Assembly: GCF_028372415.1 (NCBI RefSeq)
Contig: NC_092875.1
Location: 408,037,239-408,101,238 of the forward strand
Direction of reading: 5' to 3'
DNA length: 64,000 nt
Source of the DNA: Notamacropus eugenii
Lineage: Eukaryota > Chordata > Mammalia > Diprotodontia > Macropodidae
Each line of letters begins with the position of its first letter. The first letter of the stretch is position 1. Position numbers and translations under genes: made by a program. The notes beneath the pieces are model-generated. The model was given only the letters and a program-made list of their open reading frames with translations. It was not told where the DNA came from and did no database searches. Positions 32,786 through 44,984 of the stretch are shown here, one piece after another.

Positions 32786-34430
32786 CTCTAAGCTTTGGGT
32801 GTGCATGTGATAACACTCCCACCCCAAAAAGAGCTTCAGGAATTGATCTAAGATATCCATTCAACACCTGCTTGTTAGTCGGTAGTGTCTATCCAGAAGT
32901 GGCAAAAAGGCATTTACAGCCACCCATATGGATCTGTGATAATTCAAATGAAATCAGTTTGTCCAACACTTAAGTACATACTCTGTACAAAGCACTCACT
33001 AGATCCTGAGATCTAGGATAAAATGTTTAGATTAGTTGAAATTTCTTGGTCCATTATCATCTTCAGAGCCACCATAGCCCCTCCCTAGCACTGTGAATAA
33101 GAAAATGAATGGTTGAGTGTTTCATTTCTCAGTGATGCCAAAATGGAGCCTGTCCACCCTTTGGCCAGGACAAACAGACAAGAAAGTGGAATGGTATAAT
33201 CACACAAACCCCAAATATGAGGTAGCTCAATAGGAACGGAAAGGTTCTGTTTTTATGGCTGGTTCCCTACTCAGAACATGAAGTCATGGATTAAAATAAT
33301 ACTTGGCCACTTTTCCATGCGAGGAAAAACGTCTAGGATTCAAAAACAAGGTAGAGACACAAAGGCTGTGCCCCACTCCAGGATGATCAGAATGATTCTG
33401 CATGGAGATAAATCAGGCTGCACTGGAATCTCACCTTGCTTAGCACTCCAAATGATGGCAAATTAAGGCTTAATATCCTTTTAGAAGTGTAGGCACAGAC
33501 AGAAAGCAGATAATGGCAAGGGGCATCCCCTTGACATGGCATGGCCCATGAGCATGCAGTCTGGTCACTCTCTCCTCCCTTCCCACTCTCTCACCCCATA
33601 ATTTTCTAAATTACCCAGAGATAAATTTATAGTAGCTCTTCCTTTAAAATTCATGTCTATCAGTGCTTAGGAATATGGCAATGAGTGTGTGCCATGTGGT
33701 GCTGGGGTGAAGACTTAGAAATGGGAGTTGCAGATTTAGGAAAGAACAGTGGGAAGTAGAGAGAGAAGATGGGAGAGACTCATTTACATCATTCCAGCCC
33801 TAGGAAAGGATTGGCGATAGAGGGAGATTTGGATGTCGCTATATAAGCAATGACTTCATCTGTCACACATACATACACCCTCCTTTGTTCTTAGAAGGCT
33901 AATTCTTTTCATCTGCAAGGAATATGAATAGTTACTGTAACTAGCTTATAATCTTTTGATGGAATATAATTTGGAAGCTTTAAACAGAGGCAATTTTACC
34001 AAAAAAAAAATGTAGAATTTTATGCTTCTAAACCAAGGAGTGGCTTTGTCTACACTGGACCAGCTAAGAGATTCAGGAAGCTACATATTATGGGATCCAA
34101 TGGCAACAAACACATTGTTGACAGTTATTTCATTTGCAGTCACCCTGTGAGATGGAAACTGCCAGAAACAAAGGTGGAATGAAACTGTTTTCCCTTACTG
34201 CAGTCAAGTCTTTGCAAAATTTGGTTTCCATTCTTGTACAGGTCCTACAGTACTTTTTTCCTTTGGCAGAGACAGATTTTTCCAATATAAAGGAAGGTAA
34301 CCAGGTCTAAGAAAAATCTGAAACCTAAGAACCCCCAATGAGACGTTCACTTCCATCAGTTTTTGCTACTTAATCTGGAAACACTCACATTGACTCTGTT
34401 CTGTGTTCTGATTTTTCTCAAATGTTCTAT
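32786..34430. other. No recognisable feature
   Basis: 1.6 kb without identifiable repeats or coding frames. CTATATAAG near 33840 is TATA-like but has no supporting context. Confidence 0.5.
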
Positions 34431-34885
34431 GTGGCTAACATCTTGTTCCTTTCCTCCATCCTGAAGTTAACAAGAACTCCAGATATTACAAGTGTATGGA
34501 AAGGAATGGGGAAGTTCAGAAGGACAAGAAGGCTCCTTGGTTCCAGGTTAATACATATTTCATTTTGTGAATTCATTATTCCTACTGAACTATGCTGGTC
34601 AAACTACATCTGGAGTCCTGTGTTCAGGTCTTGGAGCCACGTTCTGGGAAGAACAGTCATAAGCTGTAGAGTGTTCCAAATAGGATAACAAGATAGCAGT
34701 GGGTTTTTTAATTATTCCATGCCATATAAAGATGAGTCAATGGCAGTGGGAAGATTTAGTCTGGAGAAGAAAAGATTAGGAATTGTTTTTGGGGGGAGGG
34801 GGAAGGGGTTCAGGGAGGGAAACAGGATAGCTGCCTTCAAGTACTTGAATGAATGAAGAAACATTAAGTCAAATTTGAACTTTGG
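34431..34885 (+). repeat. L3/CR1 LINE 3' region
   Basis: 'ggtcaaactacatctggagtcctgtgttcagg', 'gttctgggaagaacagtcataagctg', 'ccatgccatataaagatgag', 'gaagatttagtctggagaagaaaag', 'acaggatagctgccttcaagtacttg' follow the L3 order in plus orientation. Confidence 0.75.
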
Positions 34886-35410
34886 AGCCTATAATGTTAA
34901 GGGAATTTGAAAATCTTCCCTGTCCTTTAATAGGCCCACATGACCTGCTTTGAGCTTTGGCCCAGCCCACAGTGTGAGTCACATGAAACCCATGGTGAGA
35001 GGAGTTTACTGAATGGATGGAGCAGGAAGGGTGGAACAGGAAGTGAGAGTGAGGCAGAGCTGGGAGAGAGCAAGGCAGAGCAGGGGCAGAGCAGCTCGTG
35101 TGAGTGAGAGAGGGAGTGATTATGCCTAAGGAAGCTTGTCTATCGGGAGGTCTAATGAAGGGAAGGCTTGAGATAGCCTTACTCTCCATATTGGTAATGT
35201 GTACAAGCTTCTTTGTTATCATGGTGGAATTTGTTTTCTGGTATCTGAATAAATATTTTGGTTTCATCTTTGAGGAAGAGAGTTTATATTTTGCAAGTTT
35301 ATCCTGGAAATGTACATGCATATCCATAGCAGCTGCTGTTGGTGTTACATTGGCATTACAGAGCCCCAGGAATTTGAAGGCTCAAATGGCACTAGGAGAT
35401 TCCCAATAAA
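34886..35410 (+). repeat. Possible LTR-like block
   Basis: A purine-rich stretch (34980-35130) is followed by a GAATAAATATTTTGG polyadenylation-like site at about 35245 and a downstream segment ending ...CCCAATAAA. Flanks and inverted TG...CA ends are not secured. It resembles a marsupial LTR in organisation only. The 152-codon minus frame (34869-35327) has no motif. Confidence 0.25.
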
Positions 35411-37346
35411 CAGCCTCCTTTGGGGAGAAGGGGTAAGATGGAAATCTTGCCCATTTTTTTCCCTGAAGTGTTCAAAACAATTGGAATATCATTTCCTTAA
35501 TACCTATAATGAAATAATCATTATAGGTGTTAATTCATTAAATGTTCACTGAGACTGGTTCCCTACATTAAAAGGCAATCTGGCTAATATTCAAAAATAT
35601 TTGGGAAGATTCCAAAACATTTCATCTCCTTATAGATGCTAATAAATTTGATGAAAGGCATCTTATTTAAAAGAAGACATAATTAGTATTGATCATGGAA
35701 GAGTAAACAAGACCCTAACTCAATAATTAATTCTGACTAATTTATTGTTATTTCATGCTGAGGACATTATGTATCATTAGACTTTTAGCCCTTGCGTATA
35801 TCTATTTATCTCTTTATATTTAAAGTTATACAATTTACAATAATTACTATCTAGTGGCAGTGTAAATGTATGTTCAAAACATATACTTTTTTTTAGTCAA
35901 TTGAAAGAAAAGCCAATAGATTGAGCTGAATTTAGGGCTAAATATAAACCAAAAATTCTCCTTTTTTTCCCTGTTACATAAGGAATAGGACCAATGTTCC
36001 ATGACTAAACAGGACCATTTTGTATCAACAGATTCATTTTTGTTCTCTGTGGTGGGCTGAAACTCCTCAGGGATTTCTTTTGTTAGAAGGCCCAGTCAGT
36101 CCCTGAATCAACCCGTGCTGTGCTTACTATTCAGGTCAGATTATTGCTAAGCAGTTGGAGGAGTCAAATTCCCACAGCCAGATTTTCTATAAAAATCTCC
36201 AGCAACTGATATGGAAGATAGGTACGCAGTAAAAGTAAAGGTGAATGATTTATCCTAGTAGCTCTCTGTTGAGGCAAAACACACCGATAAGTTTGGATTG
36301 GCCAGAGACATTTTCTAGAGTAAGGTGACCACAGCCCTCCTCTGTATCACCTTCTCACATGGAAACAGTAAGTGCTACCTGTAGTTTAAGGCTGAAAGGG
36401 ATGTCAGGAAGCCTGGAGTCTGACCCTAAGTCTTCCCTCCATGCTTCTGTGTTCGTATTCTAGCATGGGAATAGAGGCAACTGTTCAGTAGAGAACCAGG
36501 GGTTGGTGACCTATGCCAATCCCTGGACTATATCTGGTCATAGAAGTTTGCAAAGGTTTAGTTCTGGGGAAGCTGAACTTCTCAAAAGGGGAAATAAGAG
36601 GGGAATGGAAAGTGAAGTGCCCTACGTACAATATCAACTGAGTCTAGGATAGGAAAGAAAGCAATGATAAACACAAGAAGATCAGAACCTGCATGAATAA
36701 AATTATTTAATTGGGATTCAATATCTTAATATATTACTTAGCACTAGTACAATCCTCTGAAATTCTAATATCCAAGCTTTATTAGAAGAGAAAGCAGGTT
36801 TTTGCAAAACTGCTGATTGTAATTGACCTCATAGACTACTGTGAGCTTTCGGTGACTTCTCTGATGATAACTTTTCCTCTGGAACCAGCACACTGGTGCT
36901 GCTTACTTAGGCATTCTCTGCAACAGCCTCCACCCCCAGCTGCTCTGGACCTGGAGAAGGAGAAGAAACCAGACCCAAACTCACAAGATCAACGCTAAAG
37001 GAAGGAAGCACACAAGAGATGTCAAGTCATCCAGCTGACTGAATTTATCGTGAGATTAGAGAAGGACTACCCTTTTTCAACCTTTGATGAAATAGCATCT
37101 TGCCACCTGGGGAGTGGCATCCCAGAGAGCTGCCAGCCCAAACTTTCCTCTTCTGGTAGGTGTGGCATATCACATTATCAGTCGGTTCTTCTGATTCAGC
37201 AGTCAGTTAGCAGATTCTCAAGATGAGTTATACTGATGAAGATGGTCCTTCAGATCTCCCACATGGTCCATCATAAGTCAGAGTGTATCTTCACATGTTG
37301 GGGAGTGAAGGAAGGGCCAAATTACATTATAAATTTACATCTTCTT
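35411..37346. other. No recognisable feature
   Basis: Nearly 2 kb, AT-rich, without identifiable repeats or frames above 80 codons. Confidence 0.5.
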
Positions 37347-37613
37347 ATGGCAGTTAGGTTGTCCAATAGATAGAGTGCCATACCTGGGGTCAGGAAGACT
37401 CATCTTCCTGAGTTCAAAGCTGGCCTCCAAAACTTACTATCTATGTGACCCTGAGCAAGTCACTTAAAACTGTTGCTTTAGTTTCTCATCTGTAAAATAA
37501 TCTGGACAAGGAAATGGCAAATCACTTTAGTATCTTTGCCAAAAAACCCAAAAAAACCACCAAATGGAATCATAAAAAGTTGAACAAGATTAAAAAATGA
37601 CTGAACAACAAAA
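37347..37613 (+). repeat. BovB-tailed CORE-SINE, copy 9, diverged
   Basis: 'ggcagttaggttgtccaatagatag' head, 'gagttcaaagctggcc', 'ctatgtgaccctgagcaag', 'gacaaggaaatggcaaatc', and a 'aaaaaatgactgaacaacaaaa' end. The tail is longer than usual through A-runs. Confidence 0.88.
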
Positions 37614-37694
37614 ATTGCCAAATGGGAATGCTCTTAATACTGTACTTGAGCCTAAAGCTGGGCTCTATGAATCCTTAGGTCCAAAACAATCCTA

Positions 37695-37995
37695 TTAAAA
37701 TTCAAGTATTTATTAAGCACTTGCTCGTTTTAAGGCACTGTTTTAGGTAATGAGGATGCAAAACCATAGGGGAAAAAATGTGCCTGCCTTCAAGGAGCTT
37801 ATTCTCAGCAATGATTAAAAATTTAATTATGGCAGCCACAATGTTTGGCAAAATCTACCCTAAAACTTCAGAAGTATCAAGAAAAAAGAGGAATCTCCTC
37901 TCAATAGGGGAGCAAGTCCTTGAGGGCAAGTATGATTTTTTTTTTAACCTTTGTACCTCCAGGACCTGGCCCAAATGCTTGTTTTATTGAATTAA
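37695..37995 (+). repeat. Ancient repeat 5' piece, then L2 3' end
   Basis: 37697-37810: 'caagtatttattaagcacttgctcg', 'ccttcaaggagcttattctcag'. 37905-37995: 'gcaagtccttgagggcaag', 'ctccaggacctggcccaaatgcttg'. Confidence 0.55.
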
Positions 37996-38565
37996 ATCAA
38001 ATGAATTCCTACTTGTTAAGCCATCCATACGCCACTCAATGTGGGCAAAATTGGGAACTTGCCTGGGACTTCTTGGATGTCTCATGTTCCACTTCAGTTG
38101 TATAAGCTCAGGTTTGGGCAGTGTTCCCTGAGAGGATGGTGAGAGAGCAGCTGGAGAAGGTGAGAGACTTTCTAGAACAGCCAACTGCTCTATAGACAGG
38201 TCAGGCTAAATCTTGGCCAGATGTCTTCAACTTTGAGTTTTTCCAAAGGATCCTTTGAGACTATTCTAGGCCAATGGGGATTCCTATTTTAAAAGTCAAT
38301 GTCCTATGACAATATGCTTCCCAATTCCCCCTTTCTTCCTTGAAAACTAAAAAATTTGCTTGTTTCCTGAATTTAAGTGCTGGCTTTTAGGTCCAAAGTA
38401 ATTTATTGAGCCCTGGTTTAAAGATGAATCTTGGGAAGAATACTGACCTTATGCAGTGAATGATTACCACACAGAGATGTGTGGCACCCCCGGAAGAAAA
38501 TTCTAATCAAAATCCCGTAGCTGTTGCCTAAACTTCCAGTTCATAATCCTTTCTTCTTTAATGAG
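37996..38565. other. No recognisable feature
   Basis: Unassigned sequence. Confidence 0.45.
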
Positions 38566-40284
38566 TTTAATCCCTAGTTCATAATTTTTCTCTCTGCCTC
38601 AACTCTTGCCCTCTTACTAGGGGACTTCCATATACATATTGGCTCTCCCTCAACCACCTTAACCATTCAGTTCTTTAACCTGATCACTTCCCATGAGTTG
38701 TTTCTCCATCCCACCTTACATACACACAAAGATGGCTAAACTCTTGATCTTGTCATCATCTAAAAGGCATCACCTCTATATTCAAGAATTATGAAATTCC
38801 CTAATCTCATAATTTTTTGGTTTTCCACCTCTCCCTCTGCCTTCCCTTACCAATCCTTACTCTTTGTCCACACTATGACCTCCAATTCCTCGACCTCTCA
38901 GTTCTCTCCCAGGCCATTACCTCTGCACTAGCCACTGTCTTCACTTTTCCCCATTGTGACCCCTTCGTGAACCAATTCAACTCTATACCTTCTTCTTCTC
39001 TCCCCTTCTCATATTGTCACTTGCACCCTGTCAAGCCTCAGCCTTGACTCTTACATGCATTGCTAAACGAAGATGAAGAAAATCATGTAACTTCTGGCTG
39101 TGTTCACTACAAATCTATGTTACACAGCCTCAACTGGCCCTTGCTGCTGCTGGGCAATTCTTCCTTATCAAGTCCTTATGCCACTCTTCACAGTAGCTCT
39201 CTTCCAAATTTTTCACCTCTCCTTAAAACTTTCTTGATGTTTCCTCTCCCATCCTCTCAGCTGAGAGTTTTGCCTCATATTTTACTGGAAAAATAGAGGC
39301 ATTCATCATGAACTCCCTCTTCTCCCCTCTTCATTATCTCATATCACTCAAATATCTTCTGCCACTATATCCTTCAGCTTTGTTTTCCATGATGAGGTAT
39401 TCCTATCTCTTACCAAGGCTAACCCCTCTGTCTGCACAAGTGATCCCCTTCTATCTCATCTCCTCAAACAGACTGTCCCCTCTGCCATCCCCGTTCCATC
39501 ATTTATCTTCAATCTATCCCTATTTACTTGGTCCTCCTCTACTGCCTACAAGCATGCCCTGTGATCCTCAAAAAACTTAACCCTTCCATCCCCACTAACG
39601 TTCTATAACTTTTCTTTCTGTGACTAAAATCCTTGAATACGTCATCTACAATACTGCCTCCACCTCCTCTTCTCTCCTTTTCTTTTTAACACTCTGGCTT
39701 CCCACTTCATCATTCCACTGAAACGATTCTTTCCAAAGTAACCAATGATCTCTAAATTGCCAAATCCAACGGCCTTTTCTCAATCCTCATTCTTTCCAAC
39801 CTCTCTGCAATCTTTGACACTGTTGATCACCCTCTTCTTGACACTCTCTTCTCTTTAGGTTTTCAGGATACCACTCTTTCCTGGTTCTTTTCCCACCTAT
39901 CAGACCATTCCTCAGTTTATTTTGCTAAATCTTTATACAGATCACAGCCACTAATCATAAGTGTTCCACAGGATTCTGTCCTGGGCTCTCTTCTCTTCTC
40001 TCTCTTTACTAGTTCATGTGGTGATCTCAATAGCTCCAATGGATTTAATTATCATCTCTATACAGAGGATTCTCCAATCTACTTATCTATCCCTAATCTC
40101 TCCACTGACCCTCATTCTTATGTCCCCAACTGCCCTTTAGACATCTTGAATGGGATACCTAGCAGACTTCTTGAACTCAAAATGTCCAAAACTGAACTCA
40201 TTCTCATTTCCCCTAAATCCTTCACCTCTCCTAACTTTGTTATCACTGTTGAGGATAGCACATCTCCCAATTCCTCAGACTTCC
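38566..40284 (+). pseudogene. L2 (CR1-clade) LINE fossil, ORF2 with RT domain
   Basis: A 1.7 kb pyrimidine-rich remnant of L2 ORF2. In one frame, motif A reads F-D-T-V-D-H at 39813-39830, GVPQ-like text (SVPQDSVLG) follows near 39960, and the catalytic box reads Y-T-E-D at 40059-40070 (normally Y-x-D-D), so the active site has changed. Downstream 'ctcaaaatgtccaaaactgaactcatt' is also L2-typical. Stops and frameshifts are frequent; dead. It ends at a MIR. Confidence 0.8.
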
Positions 40285-40500
40285 TAGGTGTGATTCAGGA
40301 AGACCTGAGTTTAAATCCTGTTTCAGGCACTAATTATTAGCTTCGTGACCCTGGGCAAGTCACTTATCCTCTCTTTGCCCTAGTCTCCTCATCTGTAAAA
40401 TGAGAGAGGTTAAATGTCTTACCCAGGGTCACACAGTTAATTAGTGTCTGAAGCAGAATTTAAACCCAAGTCTTTCTGTCATTGAGTCCTGAATTTTCAA
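40285..40500. repeat. Inverted pair of MIR-type fragments
   Basis: 40285-40400 is sense ('gacctgagtttaaatcc', 'cgtgaccctgggcaagtc', 'catctgtaaaatgag'). 40405-40500 is antisense ('cccagggtcacacagtta', 'aatttaaacccaag'). The two arms (about 40296-40366 and 40408-40484) are largely complementary. Confidence 0.75.
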
Positions 40501-41017
40501 TTATTTTTGCACCCCACTTCCTGGTAAGCATAATTCTCTACACCAAGGAGGTATTCAATACATGTTGATTATCTCAGAGATGCCTCTTTTTTCAGGAAAA
40601 TAGTAAAAATAATAAGTGATTTCTGTTATTTCCTGATAAAATCCAACAGGGGCCATAACAACCTGTAAATTATAGATGTATTTACACTGAGTGTTCTGTG
40701 ATACTGTGACTTGGTGAATTTTAAACATAAAGCATGATTTAGACTAGGAATCCATCTTTTAAATGCCTCCATAACAAAATCTATAGTGAATAGAGGCCTG
40801 GTGACTCTCAAAGCTCTGGTACTCTAAATCTTTTTCTTACTCTAGCACCAATTTAAATGAGCTGGGGCAAGCTATGGAATCTCATGCTGTACCTTAGTTT
40901 CTACAATTGGAAATGAAGGCAGGCCAGATGGCTTAGGGAAACAGGAAGTAGGGAAACATGTGGTGACATGAATAAATGAATTTAGCTCAGGCCTTCATCC
41001 TGGCAGGAGCAGTTCTT
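40501..41017. other. No recognisable feature
   Basis: Unassigned AT-rich sequence. Confidence 0.45.
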
Positions 41018-41162
41018 CTCTCTGTTTCTATCTTTGTCTTTGTCTCTCTATGTCTCTCTCTGTGTCTCTGTCTCCCTCTGTCTCTCTTTCTCTGTCTCTC
41101 TCTATCTCTCTCTGTCTCTCTGTCTGTCTCTGTCTCTCTGTCTCTCTCTCTTTCTCTCCCCC
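41018..41162 (+). repeat. TC-rich (TCTC/TGTC) microsatellite
   Basis: About 145 bp of TCTCTGTC units. Ser/Leu-rich plus frame and Arg/Glu-rich minus frame here are artefacts. Confidence 0.95.
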
Positions 41163-41612
41163 TCCTAGTTCAGTTACCCCAACCATACAGGTTTGAGTTC
41201 CCAGAGGAAGGCTGGTCATGGGAAGCCACATGGTTACAACTCTCAAGGTACTAGGGATAATGGTAATGTGGGAGGAATACATGTCTACACCTAGGTCTAT
41301 AGCTCCTGAGAGCTCAATGGCTTGTTTCCCACTACACAAATCAGTCACAATGACATATCTGACTTATACATGAAACATTTACTAGTAAGAAAGTGAAAGT
41401 AAGAATCATCATAACAAAACATTTATTCAAGAGAAGACAAAAGCAGGAATAATCAAAACATGAAAGTGTACTAATAAACTTAGGTTACAGTCTTTTACCA
41501 ACATACATAGTATCTTTGGGGGAAGGTTGGGGAGAGTGGGCACAAGCTTATAGAAACCTGAGACATATCTGTAGGGAAAATCATGTGCCTGGGACAACTC
41601 ATGACTCTAGAT
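41163..41612. other. No recognisable feature
   Basis: Unassigned sequence. Confidence 0.45.
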
Positions 41613-41725
41613 CAGGGGTGGGGATCCTGTGTCCTTGAGGCCACATGTGACCTTCTAGGTCCTTAAGTGAGACCTTTTGACTGAATCCAAGTTTTACAGA
41701 ACAAATCCTATTATTAAGTGGATTG
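41613..41725 (+). mobile_element. hAT-like palindromic MITE, left half
   Basis: Starts CAGGGGTGGGGATCCTGTGT, then 'gaggccacatgtgacc', 'gactgaatccaagttttacagaacaaatcc'. The sequence then turns to 'ggattgt', the beginning of what would be the opposite arm, and stops. This fits half of a long-palindrome MITE known from marsupials; name not certain. Confidence 0.5.
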
Positions 41726-42689
41726 TCTCGAGTCTAGACAATAGACTGTGATGTGGTCTCCCTAGGGAATGGTCTGCACCATGAGCCATCTAATAAATGG
41801 CATCACTCTTCTTCATGGCCTCTCTATTCTTCTGCTAGACATGCCAGCTTCTCTACTACTTTCAGGCTGTGTGGCAGCAGTGATAAGCTCACTTAGGAAA
41901 ACAGCAGCATTGCATTCATTTAGTGGCAAACAATTCCCTTAAGCCTAGAATCCAAGGAACAATGCAGGTAGGCTCTCTGGGATTCCAGGGCTTCCTTCTC
42001 CTCTAGTCACAGAGACTGGTGAAAGATAATGCTTTCTCTTTTCTCAAGCTTTGAGAGCACTAAAGGGTAAAGATTGGCAAGTGGTCTCTTAAAACACTAG
42101 AAGATATTACTTTCCCTCCAATCAGCTCTCAGCAGCAAAGCTTGTCACCACCACTACTCCAAACCCTCAGCTCAGCAGGGGAAGATATGCAGGTTTTAAG
42201 TTCTTCTCTCCCTCTGCTTTGGCCTCTACTCCATTTATTCTGGCTTCTATGCTTCTTTCTTCTGTCTCCTTTCAGCTTGCTACCACTTCTCAGTCAACTT
42301 CTATGTAATCTCCTGCTTCAAAGCAGTGCCTCCTGCTATGAAGTGGCTCATCTCTATCTTATGATAAGAAACCCCAAATTTCTATTTTTTTCAGGCATGA
42401 CAAAAATAATCATTATACAAAACGTCCCATAGCTCCCAATTCCCAGTAAGATGCCCGAAATAATCACATTCAAATTAACTTTTAGGAAACAGTGCACTAG
42501 AGCTATGTTTGTAATCATTTAGTACTTTGCCGTTAAACTTCTTTCAAACAAGCCTTCTCAGTATATGTATCTGAGGAACTGTTTTCCCTAAAGTCCGTAG
42601 AATTGTCTTAAGCTCTTTTCTTCTGTGTTTCTTTTTTCTGCCCATTCACCAAATAAAATGTCCATGTAAGAAAGATGCAGTAGTGAATG
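41726..42689. other. No recognisable feature
   Basis: Unassigned; the Leu-rich plus frame 42142-42432 (96 codons) begins with no conserved context and shows no homology I recognise. Confidence 0.45.
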
Positions 42690-42815
42690 AATGAAATAGC
42701 ATTTATTAAGCATTCACTAAGTACCAAGCTATATGTGTTAAGCTCTGGGGAAATATACACAAGTATGCAAGACAGTCTCAACCCTCAAAGCATTCACATT
42801 TTAAAAGAAAGTGCT
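42690..42815 (+). repeat. Ancient interspersed repeat, 5' piece
   Basis: 'aatagcatttattaagcattcactaagtaccaagc', 'taagctctggggaaat', 'caaccctcaaagcattcac'. Confidence 0.6.
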
Positions 42816-44305
42816 GGCCTGGAAAGAGTAGTTTGGACAAGGAAGTCAGAAAGAATGGAAACTGAGGTTATATCATAATTGATTTACACTCATTTTCAAT
42901 AACAGTAGTGTTGATTTGACTACTCCTCTTTGTGCAATAAATGGAAAGGGGAAGGTGAACAGAATACACATATGGCACCTTGGCATAGAAATAGCCAAGG
43001 TTTGGTGAGCCTGAGACCTAGCATGATAAGGTAAATGCTCATCAGAGTACAGGATCTTAAGAAGGACTGCTAGACCAAGATTGAAGCAGGAGCTCAAGCC
43101 CCATGGCATTGAAATGGTTCAGAAATGGTGTGGTGGGCTGAAGACTGGGCAAGGTAAGGTTGATGCTCAGCAAACAGAAGCCAAGGTCATGGAGGTGGGA
43201 CCTTTAGTTATAGACCAGAACTAGCCTTGCCCCAAAAATATCTCTGTACCAAAAATGTCCAGATTAGCCTTTCACTTTGTTAGGGTAAAGTACTGAGGAT
43301 CAAGGCAAAATATCAATGTTATTTGTGAAGGTGTCATGTGGTTGAATATTTTGGGCATGCTCCCTAGACGCCAAGCATTTATTTTTAGGCTCTATGCTTA
43401 TAATTCATACAGCTGCCGCCCAGTGAAATTTAGTACCTATTAGGGAACTATAGGCCCAAACAATTAGGCTTCCTATACAAGTGCTGATGCTCCAGAGAAA
43501 TTAGCACTTGATACATGGTTTTGTTAGAGAAATGTAACTCCTTAAACCATATAAATGAAAAGAGAGAAAAGGAAAGAACAGAAGGAAGGAAGAAAAGCAG
43601 ATTCTGAACTGAACCAAACTTTGGGAAAGCCTAGAACAGGGACAAAGAATAAAAGAATGTTCTTTGCTTTTTTGTTGTTGTTATTTGTTTGGTTTTCTCT
43701 AATGGTCAGGGAACATATTTTATCTTCTGTTTTGTATGTTTATTTTATTTTTACTGATGGTTGCTTAGTTTATAAAACTAAGATAACATGAATTACTTAA
43801 CTATTTTTAAAATATTCAACCTGATCAATGCACCTAATCAATGTGGATGTTTTCTCCAACCCATCCATGCCTGTTGACCTTGTATGACTTATCCACGACC
43901 TCCTATAAATTCTCCATGGGGGCCATCTAATGGATACCAATGGAGCATATGGACCGTCCATCAGTTGCTCCTTGCCTTTGCCATGTGGCCAGTTGATCTT
44001 CTTTTACAACTGTATATTTCTTTGATAATATCTTTTATTTGGGTTCTTCATAATTCCTTATTTGCTATATATTTCACCCTGCTCATATTCACCATGTACC
44101 TTTCCATCAATCTTTGAATGAAATTCATTTTTAATTCTTTGGAGATTGTGATGTTCTATGACACAACCATACAGCAACATTAATATTAAAAAGATGGGTC
44201 TTTTTTTCTGGGAGAAATCTGGGATTATTAAAAGAACTTTGCAATTTCCCAAAGGCATTCTGGCCTACACTTCTACTTCTGTTTAATTGTGAATCATTTG
44301 TTGTG
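42816..44305. other. No recognisable feature
   Basis: About 1.5 kb without identifiable elements. Frames at 43555-43791 and 43884-44117 are lysine/hydrophobic-rich chance frames without motifs. Confidence 0.5.
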
Positions 44306-44623
44306 TGTGTGTTCGTCCTTCGTTGCTGAAGAAGACCATGCCATCAGAGAAATAATGACATGACTTGCACTTGACTTTGTTTTGAGTGAAGGAGGGCTGT
44401 GCAGGTTACCAGCCTCACTTCTCCTCCAGAGCCATCTGAATCCAGTGACCAGATATTCATCAGGATGACTGGAGATGACCCAGGATGAGGAAACTGGGGT
44501 TAAGTTACTTGCCCAAGATCACACAGCTAGTGGGTGTCAAGTGTCTGAGGTTAGATTTGAACTCAGGTCCTCCCGACTCCTGCACTGGTGCTCTATCCAC
44601 TGCACCACCTAGCTGCCCCTCAT
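44306..44623 (-). repeat. SINE with second LINE tail, copy c, complete (antisense)
   Basis: From left: inverted tail 'gttcgtccttcgttgctgaagaagacc', 'cagagaaataatgacatgac', 'tctgaatccagtgaccagatattcatcagg', inverted CORE 'cttgcccaagatcacacagctag', inverted B box 'gatttgaactcagg', and inverted head 'gcaccacctagctgcccc'. The head is the same as in the BovB-tailed family but the tail differs. Closely related to 52995-53303. Confidence 0.85.
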
Positions 44624-44744
44624 TTGTTGTAGCTGTATATATAAATCTAGAATCCTAATCTGGACAATAGTCATTCATCCATTTGGTTTTTTCTGTGTAG
44701 ATGGCTAGACCACTCTTTCAAGTGGGGAAGGGAAGAGGGAAACA

Positions 44745-44975
44745 AGGTTTCATTAAGCATCTACTATATGCCAGGGACTGTGCTAAGTGCTTTAGAAATA
44801 TCATCTCATTTGATCCTCCGAACTCTGTGAGGTAGATATTATTATAATTATTATCATCTCCATTTTATTGAGAAAACTGAGGCAGACAGAGGTTAAGTGA
44901 CTTGCCCAGGTCCACACAGCTAACATAGGTCTGAGGCTAGCTTTGAACTCAGGTCTTCCTGACTCCAGGCCTATC
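44745..44975 (-). repeat. MIR-type CORE-SINE, antisense
   Basis: 'cattaagcatctactatatgcc', 'atcatctcatttgatcctccg', 'attatcatctccattttattgag', 'ggttaagtgacttgcccagg', 'ctttgaactcaggtcttcctgactcc'. Confidence 0.85.
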
Positions 44976-44984
44976 CTTGGTTAT

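Noticed and set aside
33840..33860. TATA-like CTATATAAG as a promoter
   Set aside because: Single short motif in AT-rich DNA, no CpG island, no downstream reading frame.
34869..35327. 152-codon minus frame, the longest in the window
   Set aside because: Ser/His/Pro-rich low-information protein without a recognisable domain, overlapping a possible LTR and an L3 end; chance frame is more likely.
41028..41348. Minus frame of 106 codons and plus frame of 92 codons
   Set aside because: Both cross the TC-rich microsatellite; the non-repeat parts have no motif.
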